NCBI GenBank assembly: GCA_007922225.1
Contig: ML679941.1
Span: forward strand, 57,871,849-57,935,848
Length of the DNA stretch: 64,000 nt
Direction of reading: 5' to 3'
Source of the DNA: Emydura subglobosa
Taxonomy: Eukaryota > Chordata > Testudines > Chelidae
In this document: one piece after another, positions 35,601 to 46,687 of the stretch
Layout: every line of letters begins with the position of its first letter
How positions within the stretch are numbered: position 1 is the first letter of the stretch
The notes under the pieces: generated by a model
Told to the model about the DNA's origin: nothing
The model's input: the letters and a program-made list of their open reading frames with translations, nothing else
Database searches by the model: none
Position numbers and translations under genes: made by a program

Positions 35601-37339
35601 AATGATTTATGTGCAAAATTGCAATATTTTAGGGACGCATCAACTTACAAACTTCTTTGAAATTTTACTTCAGATTGATTAATTAAATTGTATGAATACA
35701 CTTTTTAAAAAAGGAGTTACACAGTTTTCTGAATGAATGGGTGAGTGAGTGAATAACCTGATAAAGAATATAAAATGTTCAAGAATGTTGCAAATGCCTG
35801 CTATGAACAATCATTATTTCAAGACATGTTAACTTGTTTGATAGAATGGACATTTTTTTGACTGACAGGACTAAAATAAAAAGGCTAACGTGTTGTTGAC
35901 ACTTTTTCCACTGAAACAGCTGTACTAAATTACCACATTTTCTCTCTTTTTGTCAACAAGTTGGCACAGTATATAAAATGCATCAAACATAATAATGACA
36001 GGCATCACTTTAAACAGTGAGCTTGAATATGAATATGTATCTCTGTGAACAGCTATCTCTAACTAGGATTGCACATAAAAAACATGACAGTTGTGAAAAG
36101 AATAAACTGGCAGTATGTTTCAAAATAATATTTGATCCTTATAATATTCCACTTGTGGCTCTATCCAGATGCCAATTGGCAAGGAAACACATACACAGAC
36201 TCAGTCAAATACTGCTACACTTAAGTCACAGAAGTTTTACTTTTCATTGTATTCAGCTGGGTTTCTTGCCTGGTACTTCTTGTATGAGTATGGATGGAAA
36301 TAATGGGGGAGCCATCTTTGCTGAGCTAGTTCAGTATGTCTACTGTTGGTCTTCGACCCCAAACAGAAAACGCAAAGGCATGACAAAATGAAAAAGAATC
36401 ACCAAAAAGTTAACTCAAGAAAGGTTTGGCTTTGGTATGATTTCCCTTTTGAACAAATGATCAGGCTGGTTCTTATGTAATGTTTTTTTTTCTATTCTAA
36501 TTTGGCAGAAGCAGATGTGAAATTCTAAAATGTTCATGCAGATTTTTTTTTATTCACTAGCGCTTGGAGAACAGCCACAGATAGTTGGATGAATCCAGAA
36601 CTTTTAAAACTGCCTTTTTAGGTGCTAGAACATTTAGCATATAAATAAGGATATGCTGTTTTTGCAAGGCAATTATTGAGCTCTGTTGTTAGTATGGAAT
36701 ACTATACAGTCTTCTAAATTTGATGTATGTCTTTTAATCCCATGCCTTTAGACTGTTAGACTTTAGACTGCCAGCTGTCCAAAGGGCCCTTTCTGGTAAT
36801 ATGCAGAATTAAATGTTTTGAGAAGAAAGCAGTAGGACTAGTGGAGTGAGAGATAGGAGATAGTCCATGGGAGAGATTTTTCATACATGGTGGCCTCAGA
36901 TTGAGAAAGATGGAGACCTCTGTAATCAGCACTAGTATATCTCAAGGTCGTCAAATTAAATTCTGTTTGGACAAAAAACCCTTGGGAAACAGGGCTAACT
37001 GAGTGGATATAGCATTAAGCAAGAATCCTGCTGAGTGTCATGAAGCTGGAGTGCACATAGAGAAGATGTAGATTAAGGACATAGGATCCTATCAGACACC
37101 GGTTGTGCAACAAAATGGCAAAGCAGGGAAGAGCGTAGCTGCAGAAGGAGTACTATAGAAATATTAAGGACCTATGATAACCAGCTAGCCACTTGACCTT
37201 GTGCAAACAGGTGTCACATTTGCACACATATTTGCAAATGTTCTGTTACGGTTAAGGACACATCAACCTCCTATATACTATTTAATGATCATTCCTACGT
37301 CGATTAGCTGAGAAAGTCTCCAAAAAAGACAGAGATCGA
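32601..37339. other. no gene; A21 run and small palindromes
   Basis: Poly-A at 33005-33025. About 33040-33110 and 35330-35390 carry 'ctctattgacttcagtg' and 'attgaagttaataggagg' words from the dispersed palindromes. The remainder looks unique, AT-rich and non-coding; the 124-residue frame at 36017 has no domain. Confidence 0.4.
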
Positions 37340-37625
37340 GGGCTTGTCTGGACAAACAATTAGCATGCCGTAAGCTGGGGTGTATATCTACAGCACACTA
37401 GTGTGCCATACACTAACTGTGCATGTGGACCCTGCTGTCACGCACTAAAAGTTCCCTAGTGCACTCTGACCTACTCCACTTTGAAATAGGAGTAGATCAA
37501 AGTGCACTAGGGAACTTTTAGTTGCGGTTGCAGGATCCACACAGACAGTTAGTGTGTGGCGCATTAGTGTGTTGTAGATTTACAGCCCCACTTACCACAC
37601 AGTAAATCTTCATCTATACAAGCAC
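37340..37625. mobile_element. 286-bp palindromic non-autonomous DNA element
   Basis: The whole element folds back: left arm from gggcttgtctgga (37340-) through gcactaaaagttccctagtg, and right arm as its reverse complement (cactagggaacttttagttg, then ccacttaccacacagtaaat, then tacaagcac). A short loop lies near 37478-37485. Terminal gggcttgtct / gtgcttgtat are hAT-like. No clear target duplication. Confidence 0.8.
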
Positions 37626-38559
37626 TGAGAAGAAGCCTATGTCTCTTGTTACCAAGTACCACCTAGGCTGTTGACGGGGTTTGGAGCTGCCCTATAGTTC
37701 CACTAGCCCGTATCATCTAGGTATGGCCCATTTAATTTTTCATAGAAAAGGAATGTGAAGAACGATAGCTTAATACAATAATGTGCAAATATGCTTCATT
37801 TTAACACGTGTATAAGCTTTGACTGTATGAATTTCACTGATAGAATAGCATATGCTGTTACCCTTGTGCTCTAATAAACAATAGGAGGTGTTACTTTGTT
37901 CATTGACTGCAGGTTCTAGTGGGAAACACCATATATCGATGTGCTGCATAAGTGAGCTTTAAGACCAGATATTAAAATGAATGAATAGCTTTATTCATAC
38001 CACATTCTACTCTGTTCTTCCTCAGTTTACTTTTACAGAAGAGGTCAAGGAAAGAGGCAAAGAAGGAGAAGGGGGGTCTTGTGTAGGAGATTTCCCATCT
38101 AATGTAGAGATGCCTTAGCTGTCTCTGTGCTGCTGCTCTTACCTACATGGTGTAGGTGGAATGTTCTGCAGGGTAACAGGATAGTTTGCCCCATGGGCTT
38201 GAAACCTTGGGACTAAGCCAGCCCTAACAACAGGAAGAGCAACACCTGGGTTGAATCAAGTGATCCCAGGATAAAAAAAAGAGCAAGAAATTGCAGTAAA
38301 GGGGAGTTAAAAAGTCAGTCAATTCAAGCTCAAGCACTATGAATTGCATATGGTGCATTTCTTACAACATTGTCATGTGTAATGCAGGTAGCTACTGCAG
38401 ATATGCCTATCAATTTAAGAATGAAAATGTTAGATTTAATATTTTGGGCTAAAGTCAAGGGAAATAGTGCAGATAAGAATAATAAACAAATATATGAGGA
38501 ATGTTGGGAAATAAGCAGACGAAATGTAGCCTGACACATAAAACTCCTTCATGTTCTTA
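37626..38559. other. nothing recognised
   Basis: Non-coding, no repeat structure identified. Confidence 0.4.
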
Positions 38560-39540
38560 GGGTTAAAATGTGGATAAGAATGTTAAATGAAAAGGAAGGA
38601 ATAGAAGAGATTAAAATCTATAATTATGTGGCAGTAAATTATACCTGGAAAATCATCTCTCCGGATGTGGATTAAGAATTATATAATAAAATAAAGGGAA
38701 AGAAAGAATCATCCTAGATGACAGATAAAGCTTATGAGTTTATATATGGTAAATGGAGTCACCATAGCCAAATATATGCTGACAGATTTTTAAGATTTTT
38801 AAGAAAGAACAGGTGGAGTGGGAGCAGCCTTTTGCATACCCAAGATTGGAGTTAAAAAAATTGAAAGAATATCTAATTTTGTAGCCATTATGACAGCGGA
38901 ATTGGTGGAAATAATGTGAGCATTAAACTAGATAATGTATGTACAGTTTCCTGCAGCTGTTATCTTTTTGGATTCATTATCAGGCATGCTGGCAATTAAA
39001 AGGGATACCTCAGAAAGCAGGTGTGGCTAATAAATGAAATATTGTTTTCGACAACACAGTAAGTATAGTCGGCCATGAACATAGCACTAGCATGAATTCC
39101 AGCACATGCTGGATACTTGGCAACGAAATGGTGGATAAGGATGCAAAAAAATGCTTTTAAAAAATGGATAAATTGACTTAGAGATTCCTTTGAGAAAGCA
39201 GGAATTGAAAAGTTTAGTTTAAAAAGGACATCAAAAGGAATGGTAAGAATTATGGATCAAGGAGAAAAGAGGAAGAAGAGCATAAGAGGTATGCCCCAAA
39301 AGAGAAGATAATGCGCTACTCCAAGCTATGAAAGGATCAGTGGATTTATTCATAGTAAGACTGTTTATTGGTCACTGGATTGAATGATAATGTCTATTTA
39401 TTGAATAGACACAGAGCTGGGTTATATAACATATGTGAAGTTAAAGAAACAATTGATCATCCGATGTGGGAATGCAATGAGTGTTCCCAGGAAGGAAAGG
39501 CCCTTTCTGAATAATTTATATGCTTTAAGGTCACAAAATA
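38560..39540 (+). pseudogene. LINE remnant with RNase H domain and CCHC-like end
   Basis: In order on the plus strand: IYADRF (38771-, first acidic residue), GVGAAFCIPKIGV (38815-), IMTAELVEIM then a TGA at 38917-38919 (Glu at 38899), AVIFLDSLSGMLAIK (Asp codon 38971-38973), IPAHAG (39096-39113) and, one frame over, GNEMVDKDAKKC (39119-). This is the D-E-D layout and 'IPAHxGxxGNExxD' block of RNase H. ICEVKETIDHPMWECNE (about 39430-39480) is the zinc-finger-like end found after RNase H in I-clade-type LINEs. No RT is present upstream. RNase H would remove template RNA during reverse transcription. At least two frameshifts and several stops. Confidence 0.75.
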
Positions 39541-40999
39541 TACTATGAGGGGTTCACTGAGAGTATCGGGAAAGTACAGCAATATTAAAAAAGCTCTACT
39601 ACATTTTTAAAGGTTATAGATCAGGGTAAAAGAGTGTACTGGCATGAATGTCTGAGGAATATAGTAGGCAGTGGTTATAGACTCAGTAGGTGAGTTTATT
39701 TCTCCATAAGGCATAAGACAAAGTGGGGAAGCCCAGGTGACTGCATCTACGTTTATAGATACGACAGAAAGCAAGAAGGCTAAGTGAGTTTGTCAGCCAG
39801 GAAAAAGCTGAAGAAGCAGGAGAGAGTGGGAGAAAGCTCTCCAGGCAAGGAGGTCTGAAGAACACCCTGTTGAAGCAGGGAAGAGACTGTATAGGTCAGC
39901 GAGGTCAAAGACTGAGGAAGTTTGTGTTTTATGTTATTTTAGGTTAATTGGGAGAGAGACACTGAACTGGGCTTGAGGCCTAAACGGCCAGAGTGTACCA
40001 GATGATTCAGTAAAGTGAACACCAAGAGGGGATTTGTTCTAACTACCTCTGAATTCTGAAGAGTGGGAAAACATAGACAAGTGCTGTAGTGACTTCTGAC
40101 CACAACTGGCACTCCGATGCTGGCCACCCATGTTAAATGAAGTCAGCAAAGGCATAGCTGGACTATCCTGCACTCTAGTGATCCTGGCCCAGCAAAGCAG
40201 CCCCTTAACACCATGGCATCTTCCCCCTTCCCTACTCAGGTCTTGTGCTGAGCAAAACTTGGCCAGATCAAAGGATTTGGATCAAGATATTTAAGAACAA
40301 TCTTTAAACTCTACGTACCAATTTCTCAGGTACTACCCTTTGGAATGTAAAAGTTAAAATTCTAGAGAACCATAAATGTTTCGATACCCTCTGTTACTAT
40401 TAATGCCAATAGAAAGTACTTGACCAACATTCAGGTATGCATGCTGTTAAATAGACATTGAAATATGTCAATGAAAATTCAGATCTGTGAAAAATACAGG
40501 CTACTAAAAAGGTGTAAAATAGACTGCTGAGGCAATCTCTCCTTATACACATGCTCTAATGTCATATTTAATAACCTAGAACACTAAGAAGTGAGGACAT
40601 GAAATAATCCAATGACACATATTTTACAATCTCAGAGTTATGTATTGAGTTGCCCCAATTTCAGTTACAGTTGATAATGATAAATGGCAACATACTTTCT
40701 CCTGAATTCTATGGTTGTTTTGAAGAGCGGAACTGACAAAGAACATCATTGTCTTAACTACTGCTGAACTAACTTTCCTTCTCTTTTGTTTTTCAAGTCA
40801 AATTAGCACTGAATTGACATTCGAGATGTTCGTTTAACAATGTACCTGGATAAATTTCTCATTAGTAACTTATCTTTTTCCAATAGAGTTACAGTCATCC
40901 TCACAGGATTTAACTCATGCTTTTTGTAACTGCCATCTTCCATAGTTAATTGGAGTGATATTTTTAGATATTAGTATTGTATGTTTCTGATGCACTAAA
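39541..40999. other. no gene; probable 3' region of the LINE remnant up to about 39690
   Basis: The first 150 bp may be the LINE's last codons and 3' UTR. Beyond that nothing recognised. Confidence 0.35.
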
Positions 41000-41272
41000 G
41001 GTCAGATTCACAAAAAGATTTAGGCATTACTGTCTTCCCCTGCTTTGTGGATCATGCTGGAGCATATGCGTAAAATGAGGTGCCTAGAGTGATGGAGCAG
41101 TGTGCATGTCCAGATGCAGAAATATAGGCAGCTTCAGGACTTTCACTGCAAAAATATAGGTTCTGAGCAAGTTTAGGCACCTGAACTTTAGGGGGTTTTG
41201 TGAGTGCCAGTGGTACCTAAAGTGGCAGTTGGGCACCAAAGTTCCTTTGTGAGTTGGACCCTTAGTTTTTCT
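41000..41272. repeat. fold-back repeat, same family as 5631-5899
   Basis: Left end ggtcagattcacaaaaagat and the reverse complement of the right end (gggtccaactcacaaagg) match as imperfect inverted termini. Interior contains ataggcagc/taggcacctg words. Confidence 0.5.
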
Positions 41273-41545
41273 GTAGGTAGATATCCTGCTATGTGTGAGA
41301 TAGCAATGTTTTCTCTACTTTTCTATAAAATGATGTATCCCACAGTATATATGCGGTGGGAACAACACATTTAAACTACAATAAAATTTCATAGTCAAGT
41401 GGTTCCAGTGAATGTAGCTTTGATGAGTCTGCTGGTGCTGTTTTCAAACAGAACTCTACTGAGCAGGCAATAAAATTGATCAAATGAGTTTCAAAAGCAA
41501 AGGAAGAAAAGAAAGCTAATTTGGAGCTGCTGGTTTACAAATTTC

Positions 41546-42084
41546 CAATCCTGTAATTTACTCTGTGCCCTTTCTTACCACTATGGCCAAGATTTTCCAA
41601 ATTCACTAGTGAGTTTCGAGGCCCAGGCTGGGGCCCCTTAAAGGAGCCTGATTTCCAGAAAGTGCCAAGGACTGTCACTCTGAAAACCAGGCCCCTTAAG
41701 CATGTCTCAGATCTAGCATCCAATCTAACTAGTCACTCTTCAGAATCTTGGCCTATAAGCATGTCCATTCTGCATGAGCATTGACAATTCTGTGGCACCT
41801 TTCAAAAGAAAAAGGGGTCACCCAGTGGTGTCCTTATCCAAAAGACCCCTTCTCTTTACTGCTGTGTGGTCAATGGATGCCACTCAGACTGCAAAATTAT
41901 GGTGGGAAAAAGTGTGTGTCTGTGTGTGCGGCGTGGGTTTGGTTTTTTGGTCTAATTAAGGACCTACTTAATCCACCTTGTAGTTGCAATTAGATTCAGT
42001 AATCTTCTTTATTTTTTGTTCTGTAATATTTGGAAAATCTTGGCCATAGTGGTAAGAAAGGGCACAGAGTAAATTACAGGATTG
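41546..42084. repeat. 57-bp perfect inverted repeat, 425-bp spacer
   Basis: 41546-41602 is the exact reverse complement of 42028-42084 (begins caatcctgtaatttactctg, ends gattttccaaat). The left arm covers the left tip of a palindromic repeat at 41586-41757 (ggccaagatttt ... atcttggcc) plus 40 bp of its flank. Confidence 0.9.
41586..41757. repeat. fold-back repeat (ggccaagatttt ends)
   Basis: Inverted ends ggccaagatttt / agaatcttggcc, with inner inverted copies gagcctgatttccaga / tctgaaaaccaggccc. Confidence 0.55.
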
Positions 42085-42823
42085 ATAGGCTAATAAACAG
42101 CTGCGGGATATATTCTATGCCAGAGGCAACAGTAGTTCAGTGGTGGGCAAAGTGAGAGTCTTCCTAGATAAATCAGTTATTACATAAAATAAAATACTTT
42201 TGAAGCCTTTCGACTGCAAGGTGCTGAACAGCTAAGATAGTATTGCTTACAACCTTATGCATGGCTCTAAAAATTAGGTTTAAGTGTCCGTTTAGATGTG
42301 CATTTCAATTAGGGCTAATGGTTTGCCGCAGTTTGAGCCATGAAAAGCATTTGGTTTGGGCTGCAGCTTGAGACATAAGATTTTTGCCTCCCACAGGATT
42401 GTTTGGGGAGGATATTTTACTACTGAGATTGCTGTTTGAACAAAATGTCTTACAAATTCTGTATATGCAAAGCTCGTATCTGCATAACTGTTTGAATTAT
42501 TAATATTTGGACTTATTAATGTAGGAGACCTTAACAATTAATTCCTTTATTAAGTCCAAAGGCCAAATAGCATTTTATATAATTGCTCTAAACATTCTTG
42601 ACAGCATAAAAAATAAGCAGTTACTACACCCAATTCAAAAACAAAATATTTATAAGTAGGTGATCAGCATACTTAAAAACAGGGCAAGCCTAGTGGAAAT
42701 TGTCTCATCCCTCACTTTCTCTAGCATGATCAAGTCAGACAAAGAATCACAAATTCATAACTCTTTTTATACCCTTCAGCAAACAAATGATGTCATGGCC
42801 AATCACCGACTTTAGCTAAAAAC
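42085..42823. other. nothing recognised
   Basis: Non-coding spacer up to the hAT-type element; 8-bp duplication ctaaaaac occupies 42816-42823. Confidence 0.5.
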
Positions 42824-43471
42824 TAGGGTTGTCAAACGATTAAAAAAAAATAATCACAATTAATCATGATATTACAAAAAAATAGTTGTGATTAATCATA
42901 GTTTTAGTCACACTTAAAAATAATGGAATACCATTTTAAATTTATTATAAATATTTTGGATGTTTTTTCTACATTTTCAAATATATTGATTTAAATTACA
43001 ACACAGAATACAAAGTGTACAGTGCTCACTTTATATTATTTTTATTACAAATATTTGCACTGTAAAAAAGATAAATAAAAGAAATAACATTTTTCAATTC
43101 ACCTGTAGTGCAATCTCTTTATCATGAAAGTGCAACTTACAAATGTAGATTTTTTTTTTACATGACTGCACTCAAAAACAAAACAATTAAAAAACTTTAG
43201 AGCCCACGAGTCAAAGCATGTAGGGACATACAAATATTTAGCACATCTAGCACGAAAATACCTTGCAATGCCAGCAACAACAATGCCATGCAAAAGCCTG
43301 TTTTCACTTTCAGGTGAAATTGTAAATAAGAAGTGGGCAACAATATCTCCCGTAAATGTAAATAAACTTGTCTGTCTTAGGGATTGTCTGAACAAGAAGT
43401 AAGACTGAGTGAACTAGTTAATTTGTTTTGCATTAACCACATGCATTATTTGCGATTAATTGACAGCCCTA
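42824..43471 (-). mobile_element. 648-bp hAT-type non-autonomous element with perfect 8-bp TSD
   Basis: Ends tagggttgtcaa and ttgacagcccta are 12-bp inverted repeats with one mismatch, flanked by ctaaaaac at 42816-42823 and 43472-43479. Subterminal 'gattaatc' words recur at both ends. Read on the minus strand the middle carries a short open frame (43395-43099) and an aataaa-containing tail, suggesting an internally deleted derivative of an autonomous element whose 3' gene end remains. The open frame has no recognisable domain. Confidence 0.9.
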
Positions 43472-43987
43472 CTAAAAACCAATTTGAGACAGTTTACCCT
43501 TATTTCCACTCTTAATCCAGATAAGATTTACAACCTCATTTCTTTCCAAGGCCTTTCCTCTTTATCCCATCCTTCTTGCTGACCAATAGTTTTCCATTGC
43601 GCCTGAATTCACTTAGGCCCTAATTTTGAGATAACACTGGTATATGGCATAGGAAGGTCCATGTTGGCTCCTTTCAGGACATATTCTCTTGTTTTATTTA
43701 AAACCATCTTTAGTCACCCCATTTAGACAGAGGCCTCCTTTTTAGAAACTTCCCTTTAACTCATTAGTTACTCTTTGAACCAGACATCCTGCCTATTTCA
43801 TTCCTTCTGGCCTTATAACTCATTGTTCTCAAGGTTTTTCTTTTACTTGCTAGTCAGGGTCTTTCTTTACAACGTATTTCCTTAACCAAACTTAAGCTGA
43901 CTCTAATTTTATAAAACTAAAACTAATATGCAAACTTGACACTATCAGACTGGAATAGAAACTGGGAGTGGCTAGCCCACTACAAAA

Positions 43988-44222
43988 AATAATGTTCCCT
44001 CTTTTGGCATACACACCTTCAACTGTTCTGAATGGACCTCATCCACCCTGATTGAATTAATCTCGTTATTTGCCCTCCACACTGTGATGTAACTCACCCA
44101 TCCTTGCATGTGTATATATACCTACCAAACTGAAGTTTACACTTCATGCAGCTGATGAACTGGGCTTCTGCCCATGAAAGCTTATGCACAAATAAATTTG
44201 TTAGTCTTTAAGGTGCCACCGG
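43988..44222 (+). repeat. second copy of the hammerhead-bearing repeat
   Basis: Ends in ttagtctttaaggtgccacc (44201-), identical in layout to the right arm of 5912-6147. Upstream part (43988-44145) includes 'tatatatacctacc' and is not present at 5912. Single orientation here, so not a fold-back. Confidence 0.55.
44152..44187 (+). ncRNA. hammerhead-ribozyme-like core, probably inactive
   Basis: ctgatga (44152-44158) is an exact C3-A9 box; an extra A follows; stem II tgggc (44161-44165) pairs with gccca (44170-44174) around ttct; gaaa is at 44176-44179; gc-ttat-gc at 44180-44187 makes stem III. The base after stem III is A instead of U, and no stem I partner is evident in the flanks. Confidence 0.45.
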
Positions 44223-44514
44223 ACTCTCTAATTTTATATTCATTCTCCACACAAATAGCTAAAAGCTCTTTTTGAAGAACTCTTCTGAAATACCACAGAG
44301 ATAAGGTGGTAAAAATGTAACATAAGATAAAGTCGGATTTTATTAGGACCTATATATAATTCTTTGTCTTCATTTCCATAATGTGCTCTCCCTTCCTTGC
44401 TTTCCTTGTGTTCATTCTCCCTGAATGCTTTTTCATTGTAGTGGGGGAAGTTAGCTTTAACGCATGCAAAACCTCTCACTAGCTATTATTTCATAATAAA
44501 ATAGTAATGGGGGC

Positions 44515-44715
44515 AGCCTTGCCTGGAGCATTGGGCACTGGACTGGGAAAGAGGCTACCTAAAATCTAATTCCAGCTCTGTCACCGATCCTCTGGTTTAT
44601 CTCAGGGGAGTCATTCCACTTTTCTGCTCCTCAGTTTCCCTACTTGTAAGACAAGGATAATGATACTTTCCTTCCTTTGAATTTATGGTTAAAAGTACTA
44701 AGTATTATTATTTGT
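44515..44715 (+). repeat. MIR SINE
   Basis: Recognisable MIR core: 'gggcactggactgggaaaga', 'ccagctctgtcaccgatcc', 'tcctcagtttccctacttgt', 'aaggataatgatact'. The polymerase III box region is at the left. MIRs are very old, so this copy dates the local DNA as ancient single-copy background. Confidence 0.8.
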
Positions 44716-45624
44716 TAAGTGCCAACAACATACACTGTCCTTCCTGTAGAATAAACAAAATGGAGAGAGTGCTTGAAGAAACTGAGAAGCTAGGATGCAC
44801 TGCAGAGTCCCAAGGAAGATGTATTGAGTGACTATAAACAGGGCAAAAAGCCTTCATGACCCTGCCATTTTCTACTAAAATATGAAAAGATTAATTAAGA
44901 TTTATGATCAACATGATAATCTTATAAATAGGCATCATTTCTATATTTGCAAAATATATCTGCTATTTTTATCATCTTTCTAGGAAGAAGAAGAACAGAA
45001 CATTTATTTCTATGAGCTACAGTAAGTGGGAAACTAGATGGTCCATGGTACAGGAGTACAGAATAACACATGATAAAGGGGTTGTCAAAAAAGTATGGCA
45101 AGGAAGAAAAGGAAGGAGCTGATTGACAAATCAGGCATTAGCTATGAGTAGAGTTCAGCCTACATTCAGTAGGAGCCAGATGTTACTTACTGGTAAGCTT
45201 GGATACAGGTGGATCCAAGGTTCCTGACACAGACACAAGATGGATATAGCACGGTCAAAGTAAGTATTTTGATTGTGGACTCAATCCTCTTGCAATACTT
45301 ACGCAAATAACTGACTTCAATGAGACTACTACATCGAGTATAGGCTACTAATGTAAGATGCTGTGTATGAATTAAGCAAGAGTTAGTTTTAGATTAAAAT
45401 TACGTGGATTTCTGGAAAAAAGCAATCCCATCATAAGTATTTAATATTGGCTTTAGAGGAGATGGCGGTAGTGGCAATCTATAAAACAGATGAAGACTGG
45501 CAATGCAGGGATAGGAGGAGCATATAAAAGAGCAGGGCTACGTGGGTGTGGGAGGAATAATGGGGACCATCCAGGATGTTCACAGGGGGAACCTATAAGT
45601 GAAATGGGGCTCTGCATGGAGAAA
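44716..45624. other. no gene
   Basis: Contains one dispersed 'actgacttcaatgagactac' word at about 45311. Nothing coding. Confidence 0.4.
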
Positions 45625-46687
45625 CTGGTGGATAAATATCAATTTTTTTAATTTAAAAATTATTTTGATTTAAGTACTTTTAATTTAAATCATTTAAAAA
45701 AAATCTAAATCAGATCTGTTATTAACATGTTGCTGGGAGATTTTTTAACTTTCTTCTGATTGTATTGTCTTAATTTTCTGATGTGTATATTTTGTACTTG
45801 TTTCTTAATGGATAGAATTTCAGATTTTACATAGACATCTTTTTCTATATTAAGAATGCTCATCTATACTGAAGAAGACAAGCCCATGACTTCATTAACA
45901 TTCTTACCGTGCGAACAACAGATCTCAAGAACAAAAATAATCCATGTTGTATTTGCTAGAAACACCACCTTCTACTCATATACTGACCTTCCACAAGTAA
46001 AGAAAGTTGAAATGCTTCTGCCAGGGTACAGTCTCCATCAAGGTTTGCAGTCTGAAGTCAATGGGATTATGCTCCTAAATCACTTACATGCTTTTGACAG
46101 ACCCACCCTTAGATACTCTTACAAAGACTTAGGCTCTCAGGGAGAAATTCTCCCTCCATTCAAGTCATCATCAAAACTTCCATTGACTTCAGTGGATCCA
46201 AGATTTCATCCCTATTTTTGAAAATGTTTATCAGGGTGTATAAAAAAAAATTCACAATAACATTGCTACTGTATTGAAAGTCTAAGTAATTCTTAAGTGG
46301 TCAGACTGAAACAATCTTCTTCTGAAGTGACATTTTTATGCCACTACAGTTTTTAATAAAAATACAGTTTGAGGCTTTGATGCTACCAAAACATATGCAT
46401 GTGCTTATCTTTAAGAACAAATAGTACCAATGAAATGCATTTATGTACCTGTTTACGTGTTTATAACATCACAGCCTTAATTTTTCAATATTTTATTTTT
46501 GGTCCACAGCTGTTTTGTTAAATTCAAAAACATTATCCAGCCAGTAACATATTTAAAAAAATCATTTTTAATTTAGTTAGCTTAACCTAAAGCTGCAATG
46601 GCACCATTTTTCAAATTAGCTTTACCAAAACTCAACCTGATTTAAATCAATGATTTAATCACCTTGATTAAAACATTCCACCCTGTC
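45625..46687. repeat. probable long old repeat with 'ggtggat...atttaaatca' ends
   Basis: Left: ctggtggataaatatcaatt. The reverse complement of the right end is cagggtggaatgttttaatc. Both have 'gattt/aaatc'-rich interiors, like a common turtle non-autonomous element. A palindrome related to 26877 occurs inside at 46138-46215. The 121-residue frame at 45856 spans both and is not a gene. Confidence 0.4.

Noticed and set aside
36017..36391. 124-residue plus-strand frame
   Set aside because: No ATG-context support, no domain, biased to low-complexity AT-rich sequence.
43099..43395. 98-residue frame in the hAT-type element
   Set aside because: Too short for a transposase and without hAT motifs; treated as part of the deleted element's tail.
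45856..46221. 121-residue plus-strand frame starting with ATG
   Set aside because: Its C-terminal third is the 46138 palindrome and it lies within a longer repeat.
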